A stretch of 62,603 nucleotides of DNA. It comes from VRUG01 sp965372745. Lineage in GTDB: Bacteria > Planctomycetota > Phycisphaerae > Sedimentisphaerales > Anaerobacaceae. The DNA is taken from NCBI GenBank assembly GCA_965372745.1, contig CBDVDM010000010.1, forward strand, positions 1 to 62,603, given 5' to 3'. The notes under the pieces are model-generated. The model was not told the origin of the DNA and did no database searches. It was given only the letters and a program-made list of their open reading frames with translations. Of this stretch, positions 43,358-51,984 are shown piece after piece (the stretch's first letter is position 1; the number at the start of each line of letters is the position of its first letter). The position numbers were made by a program, and so were the translations under genes.

Positions 43358-44443
43358 TTATTGTTTTATATAATTTTTTTCTCTGAAAAATTCTATTGCC
43401 TCGTTTGTATTTTTGAATACTTTTGTAGCTGTCTGGGTGACAAAAACGGAAGGACTCTGTTTTGCCTTCCATATAACGTAGACTTCTTTGGCTGCTTCGT
43501 GGGCGTGCTGCAATTCTCTTTCGACCCCGCTGGAAATAGAAGCTCTTCCGTCAGTCATTGTCGGAATAAAACTGATTATCATATCAGACTGGTCAATCAG
43601 TAAAAAGTCACGAGCGTACGTCTGGCTGTTAATATCGCGTTCGATTTGAAGAACCTGGTTTACATCGAGTTTGCTTTTATGGTCACGTACCGCCACCTCG
43701 ATGCAAGTCTCTCCCTTTTCCACCGCCCTGTGTGCGTAGTGCGGCAGATATGCCTCTTCCAGGTCAGCCGGGTCAAAGCACGTGAAGTACTCTTTCAATT
43801 GCCTGCGGAAATCATCTATCTCTTTTTTAACATTCGGCATATCGACAACGTGTGTCATGGGAAAGCTCAGGTATGCTTTTTTTCGCTGCTGCTCGAAGAT
43901 AAGCCGGTAGAAAGTTTCGATAGTCTGCTGCCTGCTGCCGCGTGCGAGGCAATAAAAGCCGGCCTTTTCGTTGACAGCTTTGTATAGCATTTCTGTGCAG
44001 ATAATTTCCTCTTCCCGCCAGACAATCAGGTCTTTTAGGGTATGTTCGATGGAATGTTCACTTGCGAGCCTGCTGTTAAGTGCGGCAATGCCGTCGATCA
44101 TGTTGATATAAAAGTCAGCGTTTAGCTGTCGCATCTGGTCGAAATCGACAGCGGGAAACAGGCCGTGCCGCCAGCGAAATGTCGCATGGGTATTGACGAT
44201 GAGGTTGTCAGCCTCTTTTGCCTTTGCAATGATGTCTTTAAAGACACTTCGACGAAGCGAACTTAGCCTTTTCATTGGGATATCGAGGATTTTTCCTTCG
44301 GCAATATCGGGTGCTTCGGCATACATCTGGTCACCGACATTGCACAGCAGGACGTTTTCGCCGTGTTGACCTGCCATTTGACAGACCTTTTCGAGGTAGC
44401 TTTTCTTTTCGAGTCCCACCATCCCTGTAACAACTATTATCAT
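43358..44443 (-). CDS. P-loop kinase-like / deoxyribosyltransferase-like fusion protein
   Basis: A 361-residue two-domain protein. Residues 1-180 look like an archaeal-type adenylate kinase (AdkA) P-loop domain beginning MIIVVTGMVG, but Walker A is altered: G7-x-x-G10-x-E12-K13-K14-S15, with Glu where Gly and Lys where Thr is usual. Residues 188-355 resemble nucleoside 2-deoxyribosyltransferase: YLSFPMTHV (191-199), RDFLLIDQSDMIISFIP (278-294) and SSGVERELQHA (304-314) with Glu310 at the usual nucleophile place. It lies 1 base upstream of deoC. Role is inferred: nucleoside handling or nucleotide sensing. The altered P-loop may mean weak or no ATPase activity. Confidence 0.6.
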   Translation of the reverse strand: MIIVVTGMVGLEKKSYLEKVCQMAGQHGENVLLCNVGDQMYAEAPDIAEGKILDIPMKRLSSLRRSVFKDIIAKAKEADNLIVNTHATFRWRHGLFPAVDFDQMRQLNADFYINMIDGIAALNSRLASEHSIEHTLKDLIVWREEEIICTEMLYKAVNEKAGFYCLARGSRQQTIETFYRLIFEQQRKKAYLSFPMTHVVDMPNVKKEIDDFRRQLKEYFTCFDPADLEEAYLPHYAHRAVEKGETCIEVAVRDHKSKLDVNQVLQIERDINSQTYARDFLLIDQSDMIISFIPTMTDGRASISSGVERELQHAHEAAKEVYVIWKAKQSPSVFVTQTATKVFKNTNEAIEFFREKNYIKQ

Positions 44444-44474
44444 GTCCGCTCCGCTGAATGTAAGACAACAGACT

Positions 44475-45563
44475 TTAGAGATTTTTCAGTCGCTGCTGTT
44501 TGTCGTGTTCTTTCAATGCTGCGACGATTTCGCTTATGTTGCCGGCCATTATTTTGTCCAGACTGTATAATGACAAATTTATTCTATGGTCGGTAACACG
44601 ATTTTGAGGGTAATTATATGTTCTGATTTTCTGGCTCCTGTCGCCTGAGCCTATCATTGTCTTTCGTTGTGAGTCGCGTTCAGCTCGTTTTTTGCTTTCG
44701 AAGTGCTCGTAGATTCGGCTGCGCAGAATACGCCACGCCTTCGAGCGGTTTTTATGCTGGCTTTTTTCATCACGCATACTGACGGTAATACCGGTAGGAA
44801 CATGCTCGAGTTTAATTGCACTGTTTATCTTGTTTACGCTTTGGCCGCCTGGTCCGCCTGCTCGGCTCACATGCTCGAGAACGTCATTAGGGTTTATTTC
44901 TATATCAATCTCTTCGGGTTCCGGCAGAACTGCCACCGTAGCTGCGGAGGTGTGGACTCTTCCCTGTGATTCGGTTTCCGGCACTCTCTGGACACGATGG
45001 CCTCCGCTTTCATATCCTAAATCAGCCCATACGCCACGCCCTTTGACTCCGAAAATAACCTCGCGGAAACCGCCTCTTTCTGTAGTGCTGAAATCGAGCT
45101 GTTCAACTTTCCACTTTTTACTTTCTGCGTACCGTACATACATATCATATAAGTCACGGGCAAACAAGGCAGCCTCGTCCCCGCCGGTACCTGCGCGAAT
45201 CTCTATTATTACTGAATTAACAGATTCGTCATCGGCCATCACGAAACTATTAAGTATTTCTTCGAACAGAGTATCTTTTTGTTTTGTGAGTTGCTCGAGT
45301 TCTTCTTCGGCTAAAGTCTTAAAATCCTTATCGACTGTACTATCGTCGATAATATTTTGGGCGTCGTCAATACCTTTGAGTAGCTTTTTATATTCGCGGT
45401 ATCTGGCGACAGTGGTTTTTAATTTGCCTTGTTGTTTCGATAAAGCCACCAGTTTTATCCTGTCGTTTGCGATATCAGGGTCGGAAATCTGCCTGTCGAT
45501 TTCGTCAAAGCGTTCTTCGAGCTCGTTCAGCTTATTGATAAGTGGATTTTTTTCGTTAGTCAT
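44475..45563 (-). CDS. prfA: Peptide chain release factor 1
   Basis: Releases finished proteins at UAA and UAG. With the ATG at 45563 it has 362 residues, close to the usual 360, and ACAAGG sits 7 bases upstream; a TTG six codons earlier is rejected. The tRNA-mimic parts are intact: the stop-codon reading RVPETESQ (P-x-T) and the catalytic AGGPGGQSVN. It follows rpmE, with a hairpin between them, in the order common in many bacteria. The hemK/prmC methyltransferase that often follows is absent; the kinase-like fusion gene is there instead, 31 bases on. Confidence 0.98.
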   Translation of the reverse strand: MTNEKNPLINKLNELEERFDEIDRQISDPDIANDRIKLVALSKQQGKLKTTVARYREYKKLLKGIDDAQNIIDDSTVDKDFKTLAEEELEQLTKQKDTLFEEILNSFVMADDESVNSVIIEIRAGTGGDEAALFARDLYDMYVRYAESKKWKVEQLDFSTTERGGFREVIFGVKGRGVWADLGYESGGHRVQRVPETESQGRVHTSAATVAVLPEPEEIDIEINPNDVLEHVSRAGGPGGQSVNKINSAIKLEHVPTGITVSMRDEKSQHKNRSKAWRILRSRIYEHFESKKRAERDSQRKTMIGSGDRSQKIRTYNYPQNRVTDHRINLSLYSLDKIMAGNISEIVAALKEHDKQQRLKNL

Positions 45564-45631
45564 AACAAAACCTTGTAACAAATTCTGCTCTAATAAAACT
45601 ACGTATACCTGAGAGGTCTGTTTGTTTTATG

Positions 45632-45682
45632 ATAAAAACAACGGGCTACGGTCTTACGATGTGCTGCAAAATCCGAGCCCGT
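45632..45682 (-). terminator. Hairpin terminator between rpmE and prfA
   Basis: On the minus strand ACGGGCT (complement of 45676-45682) pairs with AGCCCGT (complement of 45641-45647), and TGTTTTTAT follows. The 28-base loop is long, so it may only partly end transcription and let some message continue into prfA. Confidence 0.6.
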
Positions 45683-45702
45683 TTCGTTTTTTATGAACCA
45701 AG

Positions 45703-45936
45703 CTACTTCTTCTGGTTTTTATCAGCCTTTTTGAAGTAGTCTTTGCCGTATTTCTTTTGGAATCTTTCGATGCGGCCTGCGGTGTCGACGAATTTCTGCT
45801 TGCCGGTGTAGAAGGGGTGACAGGCAGAGCAGATTTCAGCGTGTATCTCCTTTGCCGTGCTGCGGGTCTCGAATGTACTGCCGCAGCCGCAATGGACCGT
45901 AACCGTATTGTATTTCGGGTGTATATCTTTTTTCAT
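45703..45936 (-). CDS. rpmE: 50S ribosomal protein L31, zinc-binding type
   Basis: A 77-residue ribosomal protein from the ATG at 45936, supported by AGGAG 9 bases upstream; the longer frame to 45978 is not needed. The zinc-binding form is shown by CGCG near residue 16-19 and CSACHPFYTGK near 37-47. The conserved VDTAGRIERF block precedes a Lys-rich tail slightly longer than usual. A promoter lies about 32 bases before the ATG and a terminator-like hairpin follows, so it can be expressed separately from prfA. Confidence 0.97.
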   Translation of the reverse strand: MKKDIHPKYNTVTVHCGCGSTFETRSTAKEIHAEICSACHPFYTGKQKFVDTAGRIERFQKKYGKDYFKKADKNQKK

Positions 45937-45967
45937 TATCAAAATTCTCCTGAAACCTAAACATGGC

Positions 45968-45995
45968 ATTCTAAGCAAATATGAGTTTTTTGCAA
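45968..45995 (-). promoter_or_regulatory. Promoter for rpmE
   Basis: On the minus strand TTGCAA (complement of 45990-45995), a 16-base spacer and TAGAAT (complement of 45968-45973), about 32 bases before the ATG. Confidence 0.6.
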
Positions 45996-46127
45996 CAAAA
46001 ATTTTCTAATTAGCTGTTATTAGCTAAAAAACTGCTGTTTTCACCCAAAAAAGAGTTAAGATGGATTTAGTTTATAGCGATATATTAGTAGGCAGGAATT
46101 TTCCCTTAATACATGGAGTTGAGTTTT

Positions 46128-46925
46128 ATGCAAATTAGGTACGTTATTTCAACCATGGTATTCTGGTGGCGGGAGAATAAGCTTTCTTTCGAGCAGGAAT
46201 GTGAGTTTATTAAGTCGATGGGTTTTGGGATTGAGTTAAGGCCATATATAAAAGGGCAAAACGAATGCCGTTACGACTGTAGAAACTGGGAAAGACTGGC
46301 AGCGGCCACAGAAGGGATGCTGGTCTCGATGCATTCGAGAGATGATACTCCTACACTCGAACAATGGAAGGAGCAGCTTGAATGTGCGAGACTGCTGAAG
46401 GCGAATATTATTACTGACTTGCGCAATTTCGGCATAGCTGAAAATAGTGACCTTGACGACTGCAGCTTTAGCGCGGAAATTGTAGAAATGGCCAAAAAAT
46501 ATGACGTCAAATTGTGCCTGGAAACAGGCGACCTTGGAAGACTAAAACAGTTAGGCGAAAAATTTGATACACTTTGGTATTGTTTTGATACCGGTTTTGT
46601 ACATCTGGATAAGAAGTTCACATTTGAGCAATATGTCGATGAACTGGCACCGCGTATTATACATTTACACCTGACCGATAGCTATGGCCAACATGACGAC
46701 CACGAGCCGCCGGGAGTTCGCGGAGGTATCCCGAAAGAGAGATGGGATTATCTGTTGAACACTTTGAGTAAGCTTGATAAGGATGTAATCGGCTCACTTG
46801 AGATGTCTCCGTGTATGCCTGATGCCATGATACGTCACGCTTCCAAGTTTTTGTTTGATGTAATGAACTGGCCTGACCGACCACAGAAAATACCGGGTAT
46901 GACCACCAGTTATTACCCCGTTTAA
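46128..46925 (+). CDS. Sugar phosphate isomerase/epimerase-like TIM barrel protein
   Basis: A 265-residue protein from the ATG at 46128 (GGAG about 9 bases upstream; an ATG at 46113 is less likely). It belongs to the xylose isomerase-like/AP endonuclease 2 barrel family: SMHSRDD, CLETGDLG, YCFDTGFVH and IIHLHLTDSYGQHDDHEPPG carry the acidic and His residues that bind metal. Members act as sugar isomerases or epimerases, or on inositol derivatives; the substrate cannot be told. It stands alone between the rpmE promoter region and the lipoprotein gene at 47.1 kb. Confidence 0.85.
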   Translation: MQIRYVISTMVFWWRENKLSFEQECEFIKSMGFGIELRPYIKGQNECRYDCRNWERLAAATEGMLVSMHSRDDTPTLEQWKEQLECARLLKANIITDLRNFGIAENSDLDDCSFSAEIVEMAKKYDVKLCLETGDLGRLKQLGEKFDTLWYCFDTGFVHLDKKFTFEQYVDELAPRIIHLHLTDSYGQHDDHEPPGVRGGIPKERWDYLLNTLSKLDKDVIGSLEMSPCMPDAMIRHASKFLFDVMNWPDRPQKIPGMTTSYYPV

Positions 46926-47028
46926 CCTGTTAAAACTGACCGATTCGATATGTAAATCTTGTTTATTTGCACCCTTTTTACATACCGAACAATTCCTTTT
47001 TGCAATAGATAAAAACTTCAGAAAACCA

Positions 47029-47059
47029 TTGACGCTGCCATGACGGGAGATAATATGGT
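47029..47059 (+). promoter_or_regulatory. Promoter for the CsgG-like lipoprotein gene
   Basis: TTGACG (47029-47034) followed after 16 bases by TAATAT (47051-47056) or after 19 bases by TATGGT (47054-47059). The transcript would have a short leader ending in an AGGAGG ribosome site just before the ATG at 47101. Confidence 0.5.
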
Positions 47060-47100
47060 TATGCGTATTGATTTTTAAATTTGTTACAGGAGGTTAGATT

Positions 47101-47736
47101 ATGAAAGCGATTTATATTTACGTATTGTTATTGGTAGTTTTGATTGTCAGCGGATGTACAACTGGTGAAAGTAATGTCAGAGCAGGATTTGATTTTAGCA
47201 AAATTGATAAAGTCGCTGTTTTGGCTGTACAGGGCAGCATGATGGGCGAGGCTGCGAAAAATCAAATCTCAGATTTTGTCGTCATGGAGCTTCTGAAAAA
47301 AGGTTACGCACCAATTGAACGTATCCAGGTCAAACGTTTATTGGAAGAGCAAAAGTTTCAGGCCTCTGATGTAACCAGCAATGAAAATGCTGCCGATGCA
47401 GGCAGGATTCTTAATGTCCCTGCGGTTATCATTGTAAACATTCCAAACTTTGCCGAGGAAATCAGCATGACGGTGAAGCTTATCGACGTCGAAGACGGCA
47501 GCGTTTTATGGATGGGAAGCGGTACGGGCACTACAGCCAGAACATTGTCAACTATATTAGGTGCTGCTGCCGGCGCAGGCGCAGGTGCTGTCGTTGCCGG
47601 AGAAGATAGTCAGACTGCCGGTGCAGTTATTGGCGGTGTATTAGGTGCCGGTGCAGGTCAGGCACTAACGCCTCAAAAGGCGCAAAAAGCCCAGGAGATA
47701 ATAAAGATGATTTGTCAGGACCTGCCTAAACGTTAA
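47101..47736 (+). CDS. Lipoprotein with CsgG/LpoB-like domain and glycine zipper
   Basis: A 211-residue lipoprotein (lipobox IVSGC, Cys about 19) with a strong AGGAGG ribosome site. Residues 30-145 resemble the CsgG/LpoB-type alpha-beta fold of outer-membrane assembly lipoproteins (KIDKVAVLAVQG, LEEQKFQASD, AGRILNVPAVIIVNI). Residues 150-195 form a glycine zipper (AAAGAGAGAVVAG, GGVLGAGAGQAL) able to insert in or span a membrane. The combination suggests an outer-membrane lipoprotein exposed to the periplasm. No enzyme activity is expected. A second glycine-zipper lipoprotein is encoded nearby on the other strand. Confidence 0.8.
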   Translation: MKAIYIYVLLLVVLIVSGCTTGESNVRAGFDFSKIDKVAVLAVQGSMMGEAAKNQISDFVVMELLKKGYAPIERIQVKRLLEEQKFQASDVTSNENAADAGRILNVPAVIIVNIPNFAEEISMTVKLIDVEDGSVLWMGSGTGTTARTLSTILGAAAGAGAGAVVAGEDSQTAGAVIGGVLGAGAGQALTPQKAQKAQEIIKMICQDLPKR

Positions 47737-47764
47737 GTTTAATAGCAAAAACTTTATCCACTAT

Positions 47765-47796
47765 CGGTTAGCCCTGCGACCACGTCGCAGGGTTTG
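47765..47796 (+). repeat. GTTTAGCCC hairpin element A
   Basis: CGGTTAGCCCTGCGAC-CAC-GTCGCAGGGTTT: a 9-bp stem (47772-47780 with 47784-47792). The first of eight copies in the right-hand 15 kb; the stem sequence differs in each copy while pairing is kept. Confidence 0.8.
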
Positions 47797-47965
47797 AAAA
47801 AACTATAATAGTTAGACGGGGTTTGTCATTTCGACCGCAGTGTAGCGAAGCGAAGAGCCCGGAACGGAAAGCGGGAATCCAGAATCCTTATTATTTTAGT
47901 CTGCCAATTGTGATATCGGCTTTTTCTTACTGAAATTATTGTAATAGGTGCCTTTAACCGGTATA

Positions 47966-48003
47966 AACAAAAGGCGAGGATGTATCGATACTCCCCGCTT
48001 TTA
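47966..48003 (-). terminator. Terminator after the glycine-zipper lipoprotein gene
   Basis: On the minus strand AGCGGGGAGTATC pairs with GATACATCCTCGCC around a short loop and TTTTGTTT follows. It lies about 50 bases after the stop of the gene at 48055-48471. The near-symmetry (AAAA on the other side) may let it work in both directions. Confidence 0.6.
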
Positions 48004-48054
48004 TGGTTGCCTTTGATAAACCTCTTAAAGCTTCTGCTCTCTGGTTGTAAATTG

Positions 48055-48471
48055 TTACAGCCCGTACCCTGCCTGTCGAAGTTCTTCTTCGGTTGGCAGG
48101 TGGTCGTAGTATTCGCCCTTGGGACCGACATAGCCGACACCCTGCTTTTCAAGTTTCACCGGGCTGACAGAGCCATTGGAGTTCGGGATATTGACGGTAA
48201 CATACTCCTCGGCGGGCTTGTCGACTATTTGTGGCTGCGACTCGGCCTTTTTCTTATCCTGCTCGTTGCCGATTATATAGCCGGCACCGGCACCTACGCC
48301 GGCCCCTATTAAGGTACCACCGGTGTCTCGGCCGATTGCCTGACCAACTCCGGCGCCTATAGCGGTTCCAAGCAGTGCCCCGGTCTGCGCATCACTCTCA
48401 CAGCCGGCAACGAAAATCGTTCCTGCACATACAGCAACAACCAGTAAAGTTATTAAACTTCCCTTCTTCAT
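48055..48471 (-). CDS. Glycine-zipper lipoprotein
   Basis: A 138-residue lipoprotein: signal peptide and lipobox VAGC (Cys about 24), then a long glycine zipper (about 30-70; ALLGTAIGAGVG, TLIGAGVGAGAGYIIG) of the SlyB/YMGG type. The C-terminal 65 residues are polar, with EEYVTVNIPN. It probably sits in the outer membrane, where zipper lipoproteins act in envelope stress or stability. A GGGAGG ribosome site precedes the ATG. It converges on the CsgG-like lipoprotein gene, which carries the same kind of zipper, so the two may be functionally linked. Confidence 0.85.
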   Translation of the reverse strand: MKKGSLITLLVVAVCAGTIFVAGCESDAQTGALLGTAIGAGVGQAIGRDTGGTLIGAGVGAGAGYIIGNEQDKKKAESQPQIVDKPAEEYVTVNIPNSNGSVSPVKLEKQGVGYVGPKGEYYDHLPTEEELRQAGYGL

Positions 48472-48658
48472 TTTATATTACCTCCCTACTTTAAGTATAA
48501 TAAACAATAAGAGCAATTGTTCAGGTTTATTGTAACTTTCTGCTCTATTTTTCGGTCATAATTGCATCCGGTAGTGCATTTTAGCTTTTATCTTGTAAAT
48601 GTAAATCCCGGAGGTTATATTTTTATCGACCTGTTTACTTTTGATAATAGGAGATACG

Positions 48659-49456
48659 ATGGGACCTAAACTGGTTATTTGTGGTGCAGCCGGCAGGATG
48701 GGCAAACGCATTTTGTCGCTGGCCGTTGAAGCGGGACAGTTCGATATTATCGGTGCAGTTGAAAAATCAGACCACGCTGATATAGGTAAAGATGCCGGTA
48801 TTACCGCCGGCGTTGAAGCACTGAATGTTAATATTCAAAGCGACTACCCAGCCGGTGCTGAAGTGGTGCTCGATTTTTCCCAGCCGCAAGGTGTGGATAA
48901 GACAGTCGATTATTGTTTGGAGCAGGGCGCGGCACTGGTTCTTGGTACTACCGGCCTGTCAGCCGACCAGCACAAAAAACTCAAAGCTGCCTCGAATAAA
49001 ATCCCGCTTATTTACGGAACCAATATGAGTGTCGGCATGAACGTTTTGTTTTCAATTGTGGGTGATGTTGCGAATATGCTCGGCGAAGATTACGACGTTG
49101 AGATTATCGAGCAGCACCACCGCTTCAAAAAAGACGCACCGAGCGGTTCAGCCCTGACACTGGCCGAGAACATTTGCGCTGAGACGGGACATTACTTATC
49201 CGGCACATTTACTTACGGCAGGAGCGGCAAAGACGCTGTGCGGCAAAAAGGCACTATCGGCATCCATGCTGTCCGGGCAGGCGACATCGCCGGTATCCAT
49301 TCGGTGATTTTCAGCACGCTCGGCGAGACTGTAACATTGCAGCACAATGCTCACAGCAGGGACAACTTTGCCAGGGGTGCATTACGTGCCGCCAAATGGC
49401 TGGTTGGGAAAAAACCTGCCCAATACTCGATGGCCGACGTACTGGGTTTAAAATAG
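48659..49456 (+). CDS. dapB: 4-hydroxy-tetrahydrodipicolinate reductase
   Basis: NAD(P)H reductase of the lysine/diaminopimelate pathway that supplies peptidoglycan precursor. The ATG at 48659 has GGAG 6-7 bases upstream and gives 265 residues; an upstream TTG at 48641 is rejected. Motifs: nucleotide-binding ICGAAGRMGK near the start, GTNMSVGMNV and the catalytic EQHHRFKKDAPSGSA with His and Lys. C-terminal VTLQHNAHSRDNFARGAL is also conserved. dapA and other pathway genes are not adjacent. It is followed by a hairpin terminator. Confidence 0.97.
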   Translation: MGPKLVICGAAGRMGKRILSLAVEAGQFDIIGAVEKSDHADIGKDAGITAGVEALNVNIQSDYPAGAEVVLDFSQPQGVDKTVDYCLEQGAALVLGTTGLSADQHKKLKAASNKIPLIYGTNMSVGMNVLFSIVGDVANMLGEDYDVEIIEQHHRFKKDAPSGSALTLAENICAETGHYLSGTFTYGRSGKDAVRQKGTIGIHAVRAGDIAGIHSVIFSTLGETVTLQHNAHSRDNFARGALRAAKWLVGKKPAQYSMADVLGLK

Positions 49457-49516
49457 CTTTCCTTTTCCGGTTAACGCTGTTTTTTGCGGTTTAAGCAGGA
49501 GGATTCACTGTCCAAT

Positions 49517-49546
49517 AAACCGGAAGCGGTTTTTTTTATTTTTTTG
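49517..49546 (+). terminator. Terminator of dapB
   Basis: AAACCG-GAAG-CGGTTT (49517-49532) followed by a long T-rich tail to 49546. It starts about 60 bases after the dapB stop. Confidence 0.75.
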
Positions 49547-49632
49547 CTTCTTTGATTTTGGATTTAGTAAATGTTTATTATATTTTTAATAGATGAGACC
49601 GTTAGCTGCTTTACTTTGCAGCTTAATAATAT

Positions 49633-49696
49633 TCTCTCTCTCCTCTAAGGAGACGGGGCGACCACGAGACAAAATTCAAGGGGGCCTCCGTCTCCT
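49633..49696 (+). other. Inverted repeat near the CPBP gene 3' end
   Basis: GGAGACGG and CCGTCTCC arms flank about 40 bases and are followed by TGTTTTTA. It may be a second terminator serving transcripts that read in from dapB, or a repeat. It lies just past the stop of the minus-strand CPBP gene. Confidence 0.4.
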
Positions 49697-49708
49697 GTTT
49701 TTATGCGC

Positions 49709-50563
49709 TTATAAACTGGTTGTCCGGGCCAGCACCGTTATGACACTTGTGGCATTAAAAATCATATGTATAAATATAGGCCTGAACAGCGAGCCGCTTT
49801 TTTCATACGAGTAGCCAATACACACCGAAAGCGCAAGAAGTGCAGGCCAGTGGCTGGCATTGGAATGTACGATAGTAAATAAAAGTGAGCTGAGCAGGAT
49901 TGAAGCCCAGGGTCTTGCGATAAATGACCGTATTATTGTCTGAAAAAGCCCGCGAAACAGCAGCTCTTCGAATACCGGCACTATCACTATCGTTGTGATA
50001 ATAATTAAGACCCTAAGATATATCTGCGAGTGCTCTGCTATTTTTTCAAGCTCGTAATGCTGTTGTAATTCGAAGTCCGGCATAAAAAGGCTGCCGATGT
50101 ATGTCGTTGTTATGACGATGAACAGCAGGAGCGGCCAGACGCTTAGAAGATTTAAAATTGCAATCCCGAAATCTTTGGGAATTGTTTTCACATTAAGTCC
50201 AAGCCCTTTAAGCCCTCGCGAAAAATGCCTGCGGACCAGGAAAATTATTGTCGCAAGTGCAGTTAAGGTGCCGAGGCACATCGCAAGATTATTTATTAAA
50301 GTGTTCTGCCATTCGGGCAGTTTAGGCCAAATTCTTTCAGTCAGTCCAACTATTATTGTTGTACCGCCAAAGCAGATGAGAAGCGGTATAAACGGCATGT
50401 AAACGGGCATATTAGTGCGTCGCTGCACAGAGTTTACAAGTGCCTTTGTACCGAGTGAGGTTCTTACAAGCCAGGTAACAAAAATCAAGAGCCCCGACAG
50501 GTAAATACCGTAATTAATGATAATGGAAATAACTGCTTCCTGACCTGCTTTGAATTCGTCCAT
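49709..50563 (-). CDS. CPBP-family intramembrane metalloprotease
   Basis: A 284-residue multi-pass membrane protein of the CAAX protease/Abi (CPBP) family. The defining EELLFRGLF motif is near residue 200 and further conserved His residues lie in the later helices (HSNASHWPALL, HMIFNATS). These are the expected catalytic Glu and His positions for a membrane metalloprotease. Helices are spread over about 10-40, 60-85, 95-120, 145-170 and 185-270. The substrate is unknown. It is divergent from murA, with 73 bases between the two starts. Confidence 0.93.
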   Translation of the reverse strand: MDEFKAGQEAVISIIINYGIYLSGLLIFVTWLVRTSLGTKALVNSVQRRTNMPVYMPFIPLLICFGGTTIIVGLTERIWPKLPEWQNTLINNLAMCLGTLTALATIIFLVRRHFSRGLKGLGLNVKTIPKDFGIAILNLLSVWPLLLFIVITTTYIGSLFMPDFELQQHYELEKIAEHSQIYLRVLIIITTIVIVPVFEELLFRGLFQTIIRSFIARPWASILLSSLLFTIVHSNASHWPALLALSVCIGYSYEKSGSLFRPIFIHMIFNATSVITVLARTTSL

Positions 50564-50636
50564 TTAATTTTTTGCAACCTTGCAACCAAAGCCTTCTTGT
50601 ATTACATTAACAGCCTGTTTGCAAGGAAAATAGCTT

Positions 50637-51905
50637 ATGGACGTTTTCAAAATCACTGGGCCGGTCAGGCTAAACGGTGTTATCAGGGTTAACGGCTCGA
50701 AAAATGCTGCACTGCCGATTATGGCTGCGACTATTCTGGCGCCGGGCAAATCTATTTTGAAACACGTCCCAAACCTTTCCGACATTACCGTTTGCATGAG
50801 AGTCTTGCGAAGGCTGGGTTGTAAAACCACAAAAATCAGCGACAATTGCATAAGCATTGATTCGACAGTTATTGATGACACTGTCGGCGAATACGAAATC
50901 GTTCGCCAGATGCGTGCAAGCATCTGCATACTCGGGCCTTTACTCGGTCGTTGTCGCGAAGCGAGAATTTCAATGCCCGGCGGCTGTGCCATCGGCGACA
51001 GACCTGTTGACATTCATCTGCGGGGGCTTAGAGAACTTGGTGCGAAAATCACTCTTGAAAATGGTTACATTGTAGCCCGTGCCCCTAAGGGCCTGAAGGG
51101 CAAAGAGATATTTCTCGGCGGCCCATTCGGCTCGACTGTGCTTGGTACTGCTAACGTGATGACAGCTGCCGTGCTGGCAAAGGGCAGGACGGTAATTGAA
51201 TCGGCTGCCTGTGAGCCTGAAATTGCAGACCTTGCAAACTTTCTTAACAAAATGGGTGCGAAGATTACCGGCATCGGTTCTCCGCGATTGACTATCGAGG
51301 GCGTCAGTCAGTTACAGCCGGTCGAATATGAAATAATTCCCGACAGAATCGAAGCTGGTACGTTCATGGCAGCCGCTGCGATTACCAAGGGCAGATTGAA
51401 AATTGAGAACTGCCGGCTTGGCGATATGATGGCGGTTGTAGATAAGCTCAGAGGTATCGGCGTAACAGTTGAAGCTGACGGTGACAATTGTATTGTCACT
51501 CGCAAAGGGCCGATTAAACCTGCTGATATTACCACCCAGCCTTACCCGGGTTTCCCAACGGATTTGCAGGCGCAGTTTATGGCACTGTTGGCACTTGGCA
51601 GAGGTAACAGCGTAATGATTGAAAAGGTTTTTCCCGACAGGTTCATGCACGTTGCCGAGTTAAATAGAATGGCTGCTAATCTTAGAAAGGAAGGGCCGAC
51701 GGTTATTGTTGCCGGTGTTAAAAAGTTAATCGCAGCTCCCGTGATGGCCTCGGATTTACGGGCATCTGCCGCTCTTGTCCTGGCGGCTATGGCCGCCGAG
51801 GGAACTACCGTTATAAACCGCGTCTATCACATTGACAGGGGCTATGAAAAAATCGAAGAGAGACTAAACCGCGCCGGTGCCAAAATCACACGCGAAAATA
51901 TCTAA
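50637..51905 (+). CDS. murA: UDP-N-acetylglucosamine 1-carboxyvinyltransferase
   Basis: First committed step of peptidoglycan synthesis: adds enolpyruvate from PEP to UDP-GlcNAc. The 422-residue enzyme has the two-domain EPT fold: NGSKNAALPIMAA near 19-31, and the active-site loop MPGGCAIGDRP with Cys117, the residue attacked by fosfomycin. It has Cys, not the Asp variant that confers resistance in some lineages. KVFPDRFMHVAEL near 330 and the C-terminal VYHIDRGYE complete the pattern. Its presence argues for a normal peptidoglycan wall. It is divergent from the CPBP gene. Confidence 0.98.
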   Translation: MDVFKITGPVRLNGVIRVNGSKNAALPIMAATILAPGKSILKHVPNLSDITVCMRVLRRLGCKTTKISDNCISIDSTVIDDTVGEYEIVRQMRASICILGPLLGRCREARISMPGGCAIGDRPVDIHLRGLRELGAKITLENGYIVARAPKGLKGKEIFLGGPFGSTVLGTANVMTAAVLAKGRTVIESAACEPEIADLANFLNKMGAKITGIGSPRLTIEGVSQLQPVEYEIIPDRIEAGTFMAAAAITKGRLKIENCRLGDMMAVVDKLRGIGVTVEADGDNCIVTRKGPIKPADITTQPYPGFPTDLQAQFMALLALGRGNSVMIEKVFPDRFMHVAELNRMAANLRKEGPTVIVAGVKKLIAAPVMASDLRASAALVLAAMAAEGTTVINRVYHIDRGYEKIEERLNRAGAKITRENI

Positions 51906-51984
51906 TTATATAATCGAGACGTCAATTTTGGTTTTGTTATTTGGTAAGAGAGTAATAATCAGGATTAAATGAAGGGAGCGAGAA

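Larger units (their letters stand above)
47737..48054. other. Intergenic space with repeat hairpin and terminator
   Basis: About 320 bases between two convergent lipoprotein genes. It holds a GTTAGCCC hairpin (47765-47796), a sequence GTCATTTCGACCG...GCGGGAATCC (about 47826-47882) resembling other dispersed bacterial repeats, and a hairpin terminator at 47966-48003. No gene was recognised. Confidence 0.75.

Noticed and set aside
49593..49814. 73-residue ORF near the CPBP gene
   Set aside because: Crosses an inverted repeat and overlaps the CPBP gene on the other strand; no ribosome site.
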